In this document: positions 34,052 through 43,544 of the stretch, piece after piece
Numbering within the stretch: the first letter of the stretch is position 1
How the letters are laid out: each line of letters opens with the position of its first letter
DNA from: Flavobacteriales bacterium
GTDB taxonomy: Bacteria > Bacteroidota > Bacteroidia > Flavobacteriales_E > Vicingaceae
Direction: 5' to 3'
Assembly (NCBI GenBank): GCA_020635795.1
Contig: JACJZD010000001.1
Span: 1,187,001 to 1,251,000, forward strand
Length of the DNA stretch: 64,000 bases
Made by a program: the position numbers and the translations under genes
The notes under the pieces: generated by a model
Told to the model about the DNA's origin: nothing
The model's input: the letters and a program-made list of their open reading frames with translations, nothing else
Databases searched by the model: none

Positions 34052-35917
34052 ATGAAAAAGAAAGTTGAGATTCTGGCTCCTGCCAAAAATTTATTTCAAG
34101 GCATGGCAGCTATTAATGCTGGTGCTGATGCTGTTTATATTGGAGCACCTCAATTCGGGGCTCGTTCAAATGCAACTAATCCCGTTGAAGATATTGCAGA
34201 GTTGGTTCGATATGCTCACTTATTTAAAGCACAAGTTTTTGTGGTAATCAATACAATATTATACGACAAGGAGTTAGATGATTGTAAAAAACTTATTTAT
34301 GAACTGTATGATATAGGTGTTGATGCCCTAATTGTACAAGATATGGCCATAATGGAAATGGACTTACCTCCTATTGTAATTCATGCTAGTACCCAAGCCA
34401 ACAATAGAGACCCAAAGCATGTTAAGTTTCTTGCTGACGCAGGAATGAAACGAGTTGTTTTGGCTCGAGAATTAAATTTAGATCAAATAAAAGAAATCCA
34501 TGATGCAACTGATGTTGAATTGGAATTTTTTGTTTCGGGAGCACTATGTGTTTCGTTTAGTGGAAATTGCTACATGAGTATAGCTGGTGGTGAACGAAGT
34601 GCAAACAGAGGTTCGTGTGCTCAAAATTGCCGATTACCATATAATTTAATAGATGGAACTGGTAAAACATTAATAGCTAATAGTCACCTACTTTCCATTA
34701 AAGATTTAGATTTAAGCAACCAATTACCAAACTTAATTGAAGCAGGTATTACCTCTTTTAAAATAGAAGGACGCTTAAAAGACCTTGTTTATGTTAAAAA
34801 CAATGTTTCTTATTTGAGAAAAAAGCTAGATGCTTTTCTAGAAAACAACCCTAATTACCAAAAATCTTCATCGGGTAGAACTTTTTACAATTTTGACGCA
34901 GAAATGGATAGAAGTTTTAATAGAGGTTACACCGATTATTTTGTAAACAAACGAACCGAAAAAATTGGTTCTTGGGAAACCCCTAAATCGCAAGGACAAG
35001 TGATTGGTCAATTGATAAGTACAACCAACAAAGGTTATTTTATTGAAAATGCAGACAAATTAAACAATGGAGATGGTCTTTATTTTATCAATGAAAATAA
35101 TGAAGCTGATGGAGCTCAAATTAACACCATTATAAACGGTTTAGTTATTCCAAATACTTTTAAACCTATAAAAGAAGGAACTGTAATATACCGAAATGCT
35201 GACGCTTCATTTAACAAATTGGTTGAACGTGAAGATAGCGCTATTCGTAAAATTGGGGTTAACTTCATTTTTTCTGAAACAAATAAAGGTTTTAAACTAG
35301 TAGCTACTGATGAAGATGGTCATCAGAGCATTGCTAAAATTGAAACAGAAAAAGAGAAAAGTAAAAATGAAGAATCTGTAATTCTAAACATTAAAAACAA
35401 CCTATCAAAAACAGGAAATACCCCTTTTATTGTTGATGGTATTAAAATAGATTTTACTAGTAATTGGTTTTTACCCATTTCTAAAATAAACGAAATAAGA
35501 AGAAAAGTTCTTGACCAATTGATAGATATAAGAGTAAATGAATATCATCGAGAAGAATATCAAATAAAAAAAACTGACCATCCCTACCCCGTAACTCAAT
35601 TAGATTTTACCTATAACGTTGCCAACAAATTAGCTCGCTCTTTTTATAAACGACATGGTGTTACTGAAATTGAAAAAGCTTTTGAATTACAATGGGATCC
35701 TGGAAAATCTCGTGTAATGACAACCAAATATTGTGTGAAATATGAACTAGGTAAATGCCCTAAATTTCAACGAGAGAGTATGGGTGATAAAGTGGTTGAA
35801 CCGCTTGTTTTAAAGCATGGTGAAAACGAGTACAAATTGAAATTTAACTGTAAACCTTGCGAGATGGAAATCTGGGAAAAAGATGCTGATTTGGTGTTTG
35901 AAGACGATGAATTTTGA
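34052..35917 (+). CDS. U32 peptidase-family protein, RlhA-like
   Basis: 621 residues. Two parts: a U32 domain (about 1-300) with EILAPAKNLFQGMAAINAGA followed by DAVYIGAPQFGAR, FVSGALCVSFSGNCYMS and RGSCAQNCRLPYNL (Cys ligands of an iron-sulfur cluster), and a C-terminal domain with Cys-rich ending KYELGKCPKFQ and CKPCEMEIWEK. The length and C-terminal region match RlhA (C2501 hydroxylation of 23S rRNA in Escherichia coli) and TrhP-type proteins more than peptidases. Which RNA is modified cannot be determined. It is followed by a bidirectional terminator and a tRNA. Confidence 0.87.
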   Translation: MKKKVEILAPAKNLFQGMAAINAGADAVYIGAPQFGARSNATNPVEDIAELVRYAHLFKAQVFVVINTILYDKELDDCKKLIYELYDIGVDALIVQDMAIMEMDLPPIVIHASTQANNRDPKHVKFLADAGMKRVVLARELNLDQIKEIHDATDVELEFFVSGALCVSFSGNCYMSIAGGERSANRGSCAQNCRLPYNLIDGTGKTLIANSHLLSIKDLDLSNQLPNLIEAGITSFKIEGRLKDLVYVKNNVSYLRKKLDAFLENNPNYQKSSSGRTFYNFDAEMDRSFNRGYTDYFVNKRTEKIGSWETPKSQGQVIGQLISTTNKGYFIENADKLNNGDGLYFINENNEADGAQINTIINGLVIPNTFKPIKEGTVIYRNADASFNKLVEREDSAIRKIGVNFIFSETNKGFKLVATDEDGHQSIAKIETEKEKSKNEESVILNIKNNLSKTGNTPFIVDGIKIDFTSNWFLPISKINEIRRKVLDQLIDIRVNEYHREEYQIKKTDHPYPVTQLDFTYNVANKLARSFYKRHGVTEIEKAFELQWDPGKSRVMTTKYCVKYELGKCPKFQRESMGDKVVEPLVLKHGENEYKLKFNCKPCEMEIWEKDADLVFEDDEF

Positions 35918-35922
35918 CACAA

Positions 35923-35957
35923 CAAAAAAGCCTCACAAATGTGAGGCTTTTTTGTTT
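35923..35957. terminator. Bidirectional terminator between U32 gene and tRNA-Ser
   Basis: AAAAAAGCCTCAC AAAT GTGAGGCTTTTTT, flanked by A- and T-runs, between the end of the U32 gene and the 3' end of the convergent tRNA. Confidence 0.93.
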
Positions 35958-35959
35958 TC

Positions 35960-36047
35960 TGGCGGAGAAAGAGGGATTCGAACCCCCGGTACCTTGCAGT
36001 ACAACAGTTTTCAAGACTGCCGCATTCGACCGCTCTGCCATTTCTCC
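35960..36047 (-). tRNA. tRNA-Ser (anticodon TGA)
   Basis: 88 bases including an encoded CCA. The 7-bp acceptor stem is GGAGAAA/TTTCTCC with G discriminator; the D-arm is TGGCAGAGCGGTCGAATGCG, the anticodon loop CTTGAAA gives TGA, the long variable arm is TTGTACTGCAAGGTACC and the T-arm GGGGGTTCGAATCCC. The extra arm is class II, as expected for Ser. It reads UCA codons and others by wobble. Confidence 0.96.
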
Positions 36048-36211
36048 GCTGCAAAAGTAGCAATACATTTTAAAAAACAACATTTTTTATAATTTTTTTC
36101 ACCTAATTTTTTAAAAACCTTTCATTACCAGTTTTTTACCTTTAATCAAATAGCCTATTTTTATTCGTTATTTTAATATTAACTTTACCTACAAATTAAT
36201 TTAATACAAAA

Positions 36212-37660
36212 ATGAAGAGGTTTTTCACACTTTTATTACCTACCCTATTATTGATTAATAATGGTTTTGCTCAAAAAATCAAAGCCAACTTTTCTTATAG
36301 TACTTTTTCATCGCCAAGTAACGCAACTTATTTAGAGACCTACCTTAATTTTAATGGTACCTCGTTAGAATATGTTAAAATTGGAAATGTTTGGCAAGCA
36401 ACCATTGAGATTACTTATGTGTTTAAACAAGATGATAAAATAATTGATTTCAAAAAATACAACCTTAAAAGTCCTGAATATGCTGATAGCAATAGTATAA
36501 AGACAAATTTTTATGACCAACAACGTATTCCTATCCCATCAGGTAAATATGAATTTGAAATCACTTTAAAGGACATTAACTCAAGTGAAAAAGCATTTTC
36601 AACGATACAAGAATTAGAATTAAATTACATTGAAAACACTATTCAACTTTCTGATATTACCTTAATTGAATCGTTTAAAAAAACAGAAACAAAAAACATT
36701 TTAAGTAAAAGTGGTTATGATTTAATGCCTTATACCTCTGATTTTTATCCTGAAGAATTTGAGAAACTGTTGTTTTACGCTGAAGTTTATAATACAGATA
36801 AGGTAATGGAAAAAGACGAAGCTTTTTTAATTAATTATTTTATTGAGTCGTTTGAAAGCAAACAAATTATTGGAAATTACCGAAGTTTTAAAAGAGAAAC
36901 TCCAAAGCCTGTAAATGTTGTGATGAGCTCATTTGATATTAAAAAACTACCTTCTGGCAATTACAATTTAGTGGTGGAACTAAAAAACAAAGACAATAAA
37001 AGGATTACACTAAAAAAAGTATTTTTTCAACGTAGCAATGCTTCTGCAAATGAATTATTGGTTTCTGATGACTACATCAACTCTTTTGTTACTACCATGA
37101 CAGCAACCGAATTAGAGCTTTACATTAAAGCATTAGCTCCTATTTCTACTCAAATTGAATTAAACTTTGCTAAAAACCAGTTGAGTGCAAAAGACCCAGA
37201 ATTAATGAAACAATATTTTTACAATTTTTGGCTAACTCGAAATGCTACAAATCCAGAAGAAGATTGGAAAAAATACAAGGAATTGGTTAAAATCACCGAT
37301 CAACTTTACTCCACTTCAATTAAAAAAGGTTTTGAAACGGATAGAGGACGTATTTATTTAAAACATGGTAAACCAAATACCATATCGGAAATTAAAAACG
37401 AAACCAGTACTTACCCTTATGAAATCTGGCATTACTACGGAATTGAAGGCAGAAGCAACGTAAAATTTATCTTTTATAGCCCTGATATTATTTCAAACGA
37501 TTATCCACTGCTTCATTCAACCTTACCAGGCGAAGTTTACAATGCTTCATGGAAAGTAGAGTTGCACAAACGAACCAATCAGCCTCGTGATATAAATGAG
37601 ACCAATCCAAGAGAATATATGCATGATAGAACTAACGAAAATTTTGAATTACCTCGATAG
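36212..37660 (+). CDS. GWxTD-domain protein
   Basis: 482 residues with a signal peptide (MKRFFTLLLPTLLLINNGFA). The C-terminal GWxTD domain has FETDRGRIYLKHGKPNTISE and YPYEIWHYYGIEGRSNVKFI; the usual GWxTD tetrad is here close to KGFETD. The N-terminal about 280 residues are beta-rich, of immunoglobulin-like pattern (LPSGNYNLVVELKNKDNKR). The domain is found in Bacteroidota envelope proteins, with unproven role. It precedes the glycosyltransferase by 8 bases, so they are likely cotranscribed. Confidence 0.82.
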   Translation: MKRFFTLLLPTLLLINNGFAQKIKANFSYSTFSSPSNATYLETYLNFNGTSLEYVKIGNVWQATIEITYVFKQDDKIIDFKKYNLKSPEYADSNSIKTNFYDQQRIPIPSGKYEFEITLKDINSSEKAFSTIQELELNYIENTIQLSDITLIESFKKTETKNILSKSGYDLMPYTSDFYPEEFEKLLFYAEVYNTDKVMEKDEAFLINYFIESFESKQIIGNYRSFKRETPKPVNVVMSSFDIKKLPSGNYNLVVELKNKDNKRITLKKVFFQRSNASANELLVSDDYINSFVTTMTATELELYIKALAPISTQIELNFAKNQLSAKDPELMKQYFYNFWLTRNATNPEEDWKKYKELVKITDQLYSTSIKKGFETDRGRIYLKHGKPNTISEIKNETSTYPYEIWHYYGIEGRSNVKFIFYSPDIISNDYPLLHSTLPGEVYNASWKVELHKRTNQPRDINETNPREYMHDRTNENFELPR

Positions 37661-37668
37661 TTAATCCG

Positions 37669-38676
37669 TTGAAAAAAGTAGCTGTAGTCATATTAAATTG
37701 GAACGGAAAAAATTTCCTTGAAAAGTTCTTACCATCTGTAACTAAATATAGTAACGATTACACAGATATTATTGTTGCCGATAATGCATCTACTGATGAT
37801 TCCATTGATTTTTTAAAAAACAATTATCCTGATGTAAAACTTATCATTAATGATAAAAATTACGGTTTTGCCCAGGGTTATAACGAAGCCTTAAAAAAGG
37901 TTGAGGCAGAATATGTAGTATTATTAAATTCAGATGTAGAAGTAACTAAAAACTGGATTGAACCTATTGTTGAGCTAATGGATGCTGACAAAAGTATTGC
38001 TGCTTGTCAACCCAAATTAAAAGATTACAACAACAAAAGTTTTTTCGAATATGCTGGTGCTGCAGGTGGTTTTATTGATTATTTGGGTTATCCTTTATGC
38101 CGAGGTCGAATTTTTAATCATTTAGAGGAAGATAAAGGGCAATATGACGATGTTACAGAGATTTTTTGGGCAACTGGCGCTTGTATGTTTGTTCGAATGA
38201 AATATTTCAATCAGGTTGGCGGATTAGACAATCATTATTTCGCACACATGGAAGAAATAGATTTGTGTTGGCGATTTAAAAACTTAGGGTATAAAATTAT
38301 GTTTATGCCAAACTCAACGGTTTATCATGTTGGAGGTGGAACATTAAATAAAATTAAACCTCAAAAGACCTATTTAAACTTTAGAAATAATTTGTTTCTA
38401 CTCCACAAAAACCTACCTAAAGAAAAACGAAACTGGATTATTTTTCAACGATTAATTTTAGATGGTTGTGCAGGAATTAAATTGTTGTTTGAAGGAAAAC
38501 CAAAACACACTTGGGCAATAATTAAAGCCCATTTTCATTTTTATAATAACATCAAACAAAATAAAAGTAAACGACAAACCGTTTATAAACCAAATAATGT
38601 AGGAATAATTAATAAAAGCATTTTGGTAAAATCATTCATCGAGAAAAAACATACATACAACGAGCTTATACATTAA
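37669..38676 (+). CDS. Family 2 glycosyltransferase
   Basis: 335 residues from TTG at 37669, the only reasonable start, giving MKKVAVVILNWNGKNFLEKF. The GT-A fold has IIVADNASTDDSI, NYGFAQGYNEAL, the metal-binding VVLLNSDVEV (Asp-x-Asp-like), a second acceptor-side ATGACMFVRMKYF and MEEIDLCWRFK (catalytic region). Such enzymes transfer sugars to polysaccharides or lipids; the substrate is not known. It follows the GWxTD gene after 8 bases. The C-terminal about 90 residues have no membrane segment. Confidence 0.9.
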   Translation: MKKVAVVILNWNGKNFLEKFLPSVTKYSNDYTDIIVADNASTDDSIDFLKNNYPDVKLIINDKNYGFAQGYNEALKKVEAEYVVLLNSDVEVTKNWIEPIVELMDADKSIAACQPKLKDYNNKSFFEYAGAAGGFIDYLGYPLCRGRIFNHLEEDKGQYDDVTEIFWATGACMFVRMKYFNQVGGLDNHYFAHMEEIDLCWRFKNLGYKIMFMPNSTVYHVGGGTLNKIKPQKTYLNFRNNLFLLHKNLPKEKRNWIIFQRLILDGCAGIKLLFEGKPKHTWAIIKAHFHFYNNIKQNKSKRQTVYKPNNVGIINKSILVKSFIEKKHTYNELIH

Positions 38677-38766
38677 TATATGTTAAAGAGTGTTAAATAA
38701 TGATGTAAATCCTTGATTATTCGAGATATTAATACTAATTTAGATTAAATTTAAATAAGACACACT

Positions 38767-38964
38767 ATGGGAAGGCCAGCAACAAAACCAACTAAATTAA
38801 AAGATGGTTACTATATAGAAGTTAGAAACAAAGGTTCTAAATCTGGAATCAAAATTAGAAGAGATTCTAAAGAAGCGATGTTAACTGCTATTAGAGATTA
38901 CGAAAGAGTTAAAGATGTAATCGTGTTGGGCAAATCCAAAAACGGTAAATTAACTGAAGCTTAA
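38767..38964 (+). CDS. Small conserved Bacteroidota protein
   Basis: 65 residues, basic, soluble: MGRPATKPTKLKDGYYIEVR then NKGSKSGIKIRRDSKEAM and a terminal KDVIVLGKSKNGKLTEA. I recall almost identical small proteins across Bacteroidota, so it is likely a real and conserved gene. It is of unknown role; the Arg/Lys-rich start and a beta-hairpin pattern suggest nucleic-acid binding. It ends 1 base before the convergent dacB gene. Confidence 0.75.
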   Translation: MGRPATKPTKLKDGYYIEVRNKGSKSGIKIRRDSKEAMLTAIRDYERVKDVIVLGKSKNGKLTEA

Positions 38965-40425
38965 TTACTCATTAATTTCAGCTAGTTTAATCATTACTTT
39001 TTCCATTTTCTTTTTCATTTCTGTAGGTGAACAGTTATAATTGTTTACCATAATTGCAAAAGCGAGTTCTTTATTAGACTTTGTTGTGCAGTATCCTGCA
39101 TAACTTCTCACTCTTGTCATGTAACCACTTTTGGCTCTAATGTTTCCTTCTGCTGCAGAATTTACACCAAAACTCCTAACGGTACCCGATTTTCCTAACA
39201 CTGGTAAAGACGAATAAAATTGTTCGAAGTTTTTACTCGTTTTCATATAAGTTAAAACATCTACCAAATGTTTTGCACTATAAGAGTTAAATCTCGACAG
39301 TCCACTTCCATCATTCAAATACATTCCAGATACATCTATTCCCTTTTGTTTCCAAAACTCCTGTGTAGCTTGTGTGCTTGATTCTGTATCACCACTTCCA
39401 TACTTTGTAACACCTATTTGATTCATAAAATGCTCGGCATACAAGTTTATGCTGTAAAAGTTCGTTAATTTGATTAAATCAATAAGTCTAGGAGATTTAA
39501 GTTCAGTTATTAAAGTAGCTAATTTTATATTTTCAGTATTCTTCTCCATACGTGCTGTAGAATTTTGTTGAGCCACTCCTACTCCATTTTTAGTCAATTC
39601 CATAGTTAACTCATACGAAGCTAAAAAAGCAGGGTCTGGCAAGGAACTTTTTACCGAAAAATCTTTACGGTTTAATGGAATTCCTCCTTTAACCATTTTA
39701 TTGTTTTGATAAGGTCCACCAAAAAAGTACGATTCGTCTTTATTCGTGTTTTTACTTTTTACCAAATTTTCAATTTCTAAATCGGGAATAAATGGCTTAA
39801 CACACGATATGTAAGTAGAATCGCCACTATTGCTTCCAGAAACAAAATCGATGGTACACGTATTTTCATAAATGGATAAACCCGAAGGACCAGCTCCATA
39901 ATAATTACCTACATCGCCCCAAATCCAGGTAGAAGGTATCATTTGCTCATTAAAATAGGAGGCGTCTCCTATTACTTTACCATTTATAGAATCTATTCCA
40001 AGTGATTTAATGGCATTTGCCCAATCACTTATAAAATTCCCGTAATGTTTTTCGTAACGATTAGAGCCTAAAGCAGGGTCTCCACCACCTTTAATGATAA
40101 TGTTTCCGTGTAAAACGTGGTTTATGGTATCGATAAAACCATTATAGTAAATAGAAGTGTTAAATTGAAAATTAGCTCCTAAAAGTTCGAGTGCCGTTGC
40201 CGTCGTAATCAATTTTGTAACCGATGCAGGAACTACACTTTGTATTGGGTTAAGCTCTGCAACTACTTGTTTAGTACTTAAATCAATAGCAACAAACGAA
40301 ATACTTGCATTTTTTAAATCAGCATCTTGTAGCAAGTTGTTTAATTCGGCTTTTAAATTAGCAATGGTTTGTGCTTTTAAACCAATAAAACCAAATACCA
40401 ATAAGACTATAAAAGTTACTCTCAT
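38965..40425 (-). CDS. dacB: D-alanyl-D-alanine carboxypeptidase/endopeptidase, PBP4-type (S13)
   Basis: 486 residues with signal peptide (MRVTFIVLLVFGFIGLKAQ). S13 family penicillin-binding protein that trims or cleaves peptidoglycan cross-links in the periplasm. The active-site Ser-x-x-Lys is in VVPASVTKLITTATALEL, the Ser-x-Asn region in LNDGSGLSRFNSYSAKHLV, and the Lys-Ser/Thr-Gly motif in LPVLGKSGTVRSFG. All three catalytic motifs are present. Its start shares one base with the DUF6495 stop (TAATG), so the two are translationally coupled. Confidence 0.93.
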   Translation of the reverse strand: MRVTFIVLLVFGFIGLKAQTIANLKAELNNLLQDADLKNASISFVAIDLSTKQVVAELNPIQSVVPASVTKLITTATALELLGANFQFNTSIYYNGFIDTINHVLHGNIIIKGGGDPALGSNRYEKHYGNFISDWANAIKSLGIDSINGKVIGDASYFNEQMIPSTWIWGDVGNYYGAGPSGLSIYENTCTIDFVSGSNSGDSTYISCVKPFIPDLEIENLVKSKNTNKDESYFFGGPYQNNKMVKGGIPLNRKDFSVKSSLPDPAFLASYELTMELTKNGVGVAQQNSTARMEKNTENIKLATLITELKSPRLIDLIKLTNFYSINLYAEHFMNQIGVTKYGSGDTESSTQATQEFWKQKGIDVSGMYLNDGSGLSRFNSYSAKHLVDVLTYMKTSKNFEQFYSSLPVLGKSGTVRSFGVNSAAEGNIRAKSGYMTRVRSYAGYCTTKSNKELAFAIMVNNYNCSPTEMKKKMEKVMIKLAEINE

Positions 40426-40901
40426 TAGTTTTTTGCTGATTTAGTAGAGTAAGTATAAGCCAATTCAATTTTTTTAAAACGTTCTTCGTCAATAATAGAA
40501 CAACCCGAATTTAATAATTCAAAAATTTCTTCCTCACGTTGTTTTACATAAGGTTTGGTTGTTTTAAAAATGGTTAAATCATTTTTAAAATCTTCGAAAG
40601 TATGCTTAGTAAAATCAATACTTTCTTTTTCTGACGAAATACCAATCAGCACCATTTCTTCTTTATTACAATGAAAAGCACTGATGCCGCTTTTATTCAG
40701 GTATTCTAAAAATTTAATGTTGCCCAATGCTTTTTCAAAAACAATGTCGCTAAATTTTTCAATAAGTTCTAATACTCGATTATCATTGGCTTTGTTTAAT
40801 CTCACCCACTCATCATCATAAACATGATTGGCAATCAAGAAATGTTTAAAATCTTCTTCCAACTCTTTTAGTTCTTCATCTGTAAGGATTCTATACTTCA
40901 T
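40425..40901 (-). CDS. DUF6495-like protein
   Basis: 158 residues from the ATG at 40901; an upstream start would add 18 poor residues. Starts MKYRILTDEELKELEEDFKH and continues FLIANHVYDDEWVRLNKAND, a pattern I associate with DUF6495 of Bacteroidota. The protein is soluble, mostly helical with a small strand region (VLIGISSEKESIDFTK). Function unknown. It is coupled by a one-base overlap to dacB downstream. Confidence 0.72.
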   Translation of the reverse strand: MKYRILTDEELKELEEDFKHFLIANHVYDDEWVRLNKANDNRVLELIEKFSDIVFEKALGNIKFLEYLNKSGISAFHCNKEEMVLIGISSEKESIDFTKHTFEDFKNDLTIFKTTKPYVKQREEEIFELLNSGCSIIDEERFKKIELAYTYSTKSAKN

Positions 40902-40988
40902 TTGAATAATAAATTTTAAATAAAAATATGGAATAATTAAAAAAGCATCATCCAATAGAAAAAAAGTTATTAACGAAACTATAAAACC

Positions 40989-42644
40989 ATGAAAAAGTAT
41001 ATTGCTTGCGCACTAATTATTATTTCCATTTCAACAGCATTTGCAAATAATAAAGAACTCTTAAATTCTAAAATTAAAAATGTAACCGTTTTTTTGAATG
41101 GTGCTCAAATAAATAGAGAAGCTAATTTTAATATCGGTAAGGGTGTTTATAACCTGACTATTGATAGTTTGCCTCAATATATTAATGCCAACAGTATTCA
41201 AGTGAGTGGAAAAGGTGATTTTATTATTTTAGATACCAAATACTTGGTTGAACAACCTGATTACTCGAATCAACAAAACAAATACCCGATTACTGTATTG
41301 AATCAATTGGCAATGATTAATGATTCTATTGAACAAATAAACTTCGATTTGGAAGAAATTCGGTTTAATAAAGAGGTGTTGGAAACTGAAAAACAGTTTT
41401 TAATCGGAAACAAAAGCATGAAAAGCGATTCCTTAGCTTTATTAAAAGATGCCTTGGCTTTTTTAAGAGAAAAATACAACGATATTAACTCCAAATTGAT
41501 TTTAGCTAAAAAAGCGGAATCGAAAACTCAAAAAAGATTAACCAAATTGCAAGAAAGACTAAATACTTACAACCAAGAGTTGGTTAAACAATACGCTCAA
41601 AAACCAATTTTGCCTAATCATAAAGTAATGGTTACTGTTAAAACGGATTTGGCTGTTAATGGTAAGTTGATATTAAATTACATGGTTTCTGGTGCATCGT
41701 GGACTCCAAGCTACGATTTAAGAGCCAACCAAATTAATGAACCTATTGCTTTGACATATAAAGCCAACATTATTCAAAATACAGGTGAAAACTGGGACGA
41801 TGTTAAATTGAAATTATCGACAAACAATCCTTACAAAAGTAAAGTGAAACCTGTTTTACCTGTTTGGTACTTGAATTACTACAATCCTTATAATCAGCCA
41901 ACCAGAACCACATCAGTATATGGTGGAGTTGCTCAACCGCAAATGGCAAAAGAAAAAAGTGGTAAATATTTGGATGAAGATGTGATGTTAAGTGATGCCG
42001 AAAGCAGTGCGTATTACACCACCATGACGGAAAGTTTTACCAACGTGGAGTTTAATTTAAACACCCCATACTCTATTCCTTCTGATGGCGACAAACACAT
42101 CGTTGCGGTTAAAGAAGAGAAATTGACCGCCGATTTCAAATACTACTTAGTTCCAAAAATGGATAACAATGCTTTTTTAGTGGCTAACATTAAAGGTTTT
42201 GAAGAGTTAAATTTATTGCCTGCCGCTGCAAACATTTATTTTGATGGTACTTACATTGGTCAAACAGCAATAAATACTACCATTACTGGCGATTCGTTAG
42301 CCATTGATTTAGGTAGAGAAGAACGTATTTCGGTTAAACGAACTGCTTTAAAAATTGTAGATAAGGACAAAATGCTTGGTGGAGATAAAGTAAAAGATTA
42401 CGGTTTTGAGATTAACATCAAAAACAATTTGCTCGCTGCTATTGATTTAATTATAGAAGATCAAGTGCCTGTATCAACTGACAAAGACATAAAAGTGGAA
42501 TTAAAAAATAAAGACAAAGCAGAATTTAAAGAGCAAACGGGTTATTTAATCTGGAAAATAAAATTACCAGCAAAAGAAACCAAAAAACTTAACTTTAATT
42601 ATGAAGTTCAACACCCAAAAGACAAACAATTGGCGTTGAATTAA
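40989..42644 (+). CDS. DUF4139/DUF4140 (MuiA-like) protein
   Basis: 551 residues with a signal peptide at 1-19 (MKKYIACALIIISISTAFAN). The N-terminal DUF4140 domain has KIKNVTVFLNGAQINREANF and DFIILDTKYLVEQPDY. A coiled-coil region (about 95-190) precedes the DUF4139 domain from about 205, with LNYMVSGASWTPSYDLRANQ and GENWDDVKLKLSTNNP. This layout is annotated as mucoidy inhibitor MuiA-like. It is a periplasmic or outer-membrane-associated protein; the role is not established in Bacteroidota. It is monocistronic and ends at a strong hairpin. Confidence 0.88.
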   Translation: MKKYIACALIIISISTAFANNKELLNSKIKNVTVFLNGAQINREANFNIGKGVYNLTIDSLPQYINANSIQVSGKGDFIILDTKYLVEQPDYSNQQNKYPITVLNQLAMINDSIEQINFDLEEIRFNKEVLETEKQFLIGNKSMKSDSLALLKDALAFLREKYNDINSKLILAKKAESKTQKRLTKLQERLNTYNQELVKQYAQKPILPNHKVMVTVKTDLAVNGKLILNYMVSGASWTPSYDLRANQINEPIALTYKANIIQNTGENWDDVKLKLSTNNPYKSKVKPVLPVWYLNYYNPYNQPTRTTSVYGGVAQPQMAKEKSGKYLDEDVMLSDAESSAYYTTMTESFTNVEFNLNTPYSIPSDGDKHIVAVKEEKLTADFKYYLVPKMDNNAFLVANIKGFEELNLLPAAANIYFDGTYIGQTAINTTITGDSLAIDLGREERISVKRTALKIVDKDKMLGGDKVKDYGFEINIKNNLLAAIDLIIEDQVPVSTDKDIKVELKNKDKAEFKEQTGYLIWKIKLPAKETKKLNFNYEVQHPKDKQLALN

Positions 42645-42648
42645 AAGA

Positions 42649-42684
42649 AATAAAGAAGCTAGAATTAATTCTAGCTTCTTTATT
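42649..42684. terminator. Perfect palindromic terminator
   Basis: AATAAAGAAGCTAGAATT / AATTCTAGCTTCTTTATT is an 18-bp perfect palindrome straddling the stop codon of the converging unknown gene. It can terminate both the DUF4139 gene and the ars operon. Confidence 0.85.
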
Positions 42685-43120
42685 ATATTGGATAAACTCC
42701 CAAATACTCTCTTATTCTTAAAATATCGCGTTTAACATTGTATTTATCAGAGTTTGTTTCACAAGGAATTAAAGGTAATAAATTAGAAATAAAACTCTTC
42801 TCTAATGGCCAATAATTATGACTCTTAGCTTTTATACAGTAACTTATTATTAATCCTAATGATATCAAACCTCCGTCATATTTATTTACACCTAAATCAG
42901 ATGATATAATTTTTGTTAAAGCATTTTTGATTTTTATTAAGTTCTGTTCATTTACATTGCCATCTCTAAGCCAATTAAATAAATGATAAAACATTGTAAT
43001 CGTATCGTGTTCTCCGGATGTGTAGTCCTTAATAAAACAATCATTTTTTCCAATAAAAACATCTTCAAAATGCCCTTTATTGAATAATAAATTTAGTTTT
43101 ATTTCTAATGAACTTCCCAT
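42683..43120 (-). CDS. Unknown last gene of the arsenic operon
   Basis: 145 residues, soluble, mostly helical: FNKGHFEDVFIGKNDCFIKD, TITMFYHLFNWLRDG, GLISLGLIISYCIKAKSHNY and the end IRIREYLGVYPI (last residues). Two to three Cys are present but no CxxC. No family recognised. It begins 18 bases after the arsC stop on the same strand without a terminator between, so it is probably expressed with the ars genes. This could be chance placement, since the palindrome terminator follows directly. Confidence 0.6.
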   Translation of the reverse strand: MGSSLEIKLNLLFNKGHFEDVFIGKNDCFIKDYTSGEHDTITMFYHLFNWLRDGNVNEQNLIKIKNALTKIISSDLGVNKYDGGLISLGLIISYCIKAKSHNYWPLEKSFISNLLPLIPCETNSDKYNVKRDILRIREYLGVYPI

Positions 43121-43138
43121 TTTAGATTTAATGAATTA

Positions 43139-43540
43139 TTAACTCTTTTCTTTTTTAATCTCCTCAATCAAATCCATCACTTCTCGTTCAATAATATCTC
43201 TAACTTGAGCAAATTCTTTTGGTTCCATGTGTTTTGGGTCAGGTAAGCCCCAATCTTCTCTATGGTTGGCTTTTATCATCGGGCATTCGTCGCCACAACC
43301 CATGGTTATGGCATAATCCCAATTTATTTGAGGCAATTCATCTAAACCTATAGAGTTGTGTTTACTTAAATCATATCCAACTTCTGCCATACTCGCTATA
43401 GCTTTTGGGTTTACAATACCCGATGGCCTTGAACCCGAGCTATATACTTCTATAATTCCTTTTCCATGCAATCTACCAAAAGCCTCTGCCATTTGGCTTC
43501 TACACGAATTTTCTACACAAACAAATACTACTTTTTTCAT
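43139..43540 (-). CDS. arsC: Arsenate reductase, low-molecular-weight phosphatase fold
   Basis: 133 residues. It reduces arsenate to arsenite using thioredoxin. The phosphate-binding loop is VCVENSCRSQMAEAFG (CX5R-like active-site Cys), with the resolving Cys pair GCGDECPMI and the catalytic-Asp loop DWGLPDPKH. All three redox Cys positions of the Bacillus-type enzyme are seen. Ordered after arsR, arsM and the aquaporin gene, 4 bases after the latter. Product arsenite would then pass to the methyltransferase or aquaporin. Confidence 0.93.
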   Translation of the reverse strand: MKKVVFVCVENSCRSQMAEAFGRLHGKGIIEVYSSGSRPSGIVNPKAIASMAEVGYDLSKHNSIGLDELPQINWDYAITMGCGDECPMIKANHREDWGLPDPKHMEPKEFAQVRDIIEREVMDLIEEIKKEKS

Positions 43541-43544
43541 TTTA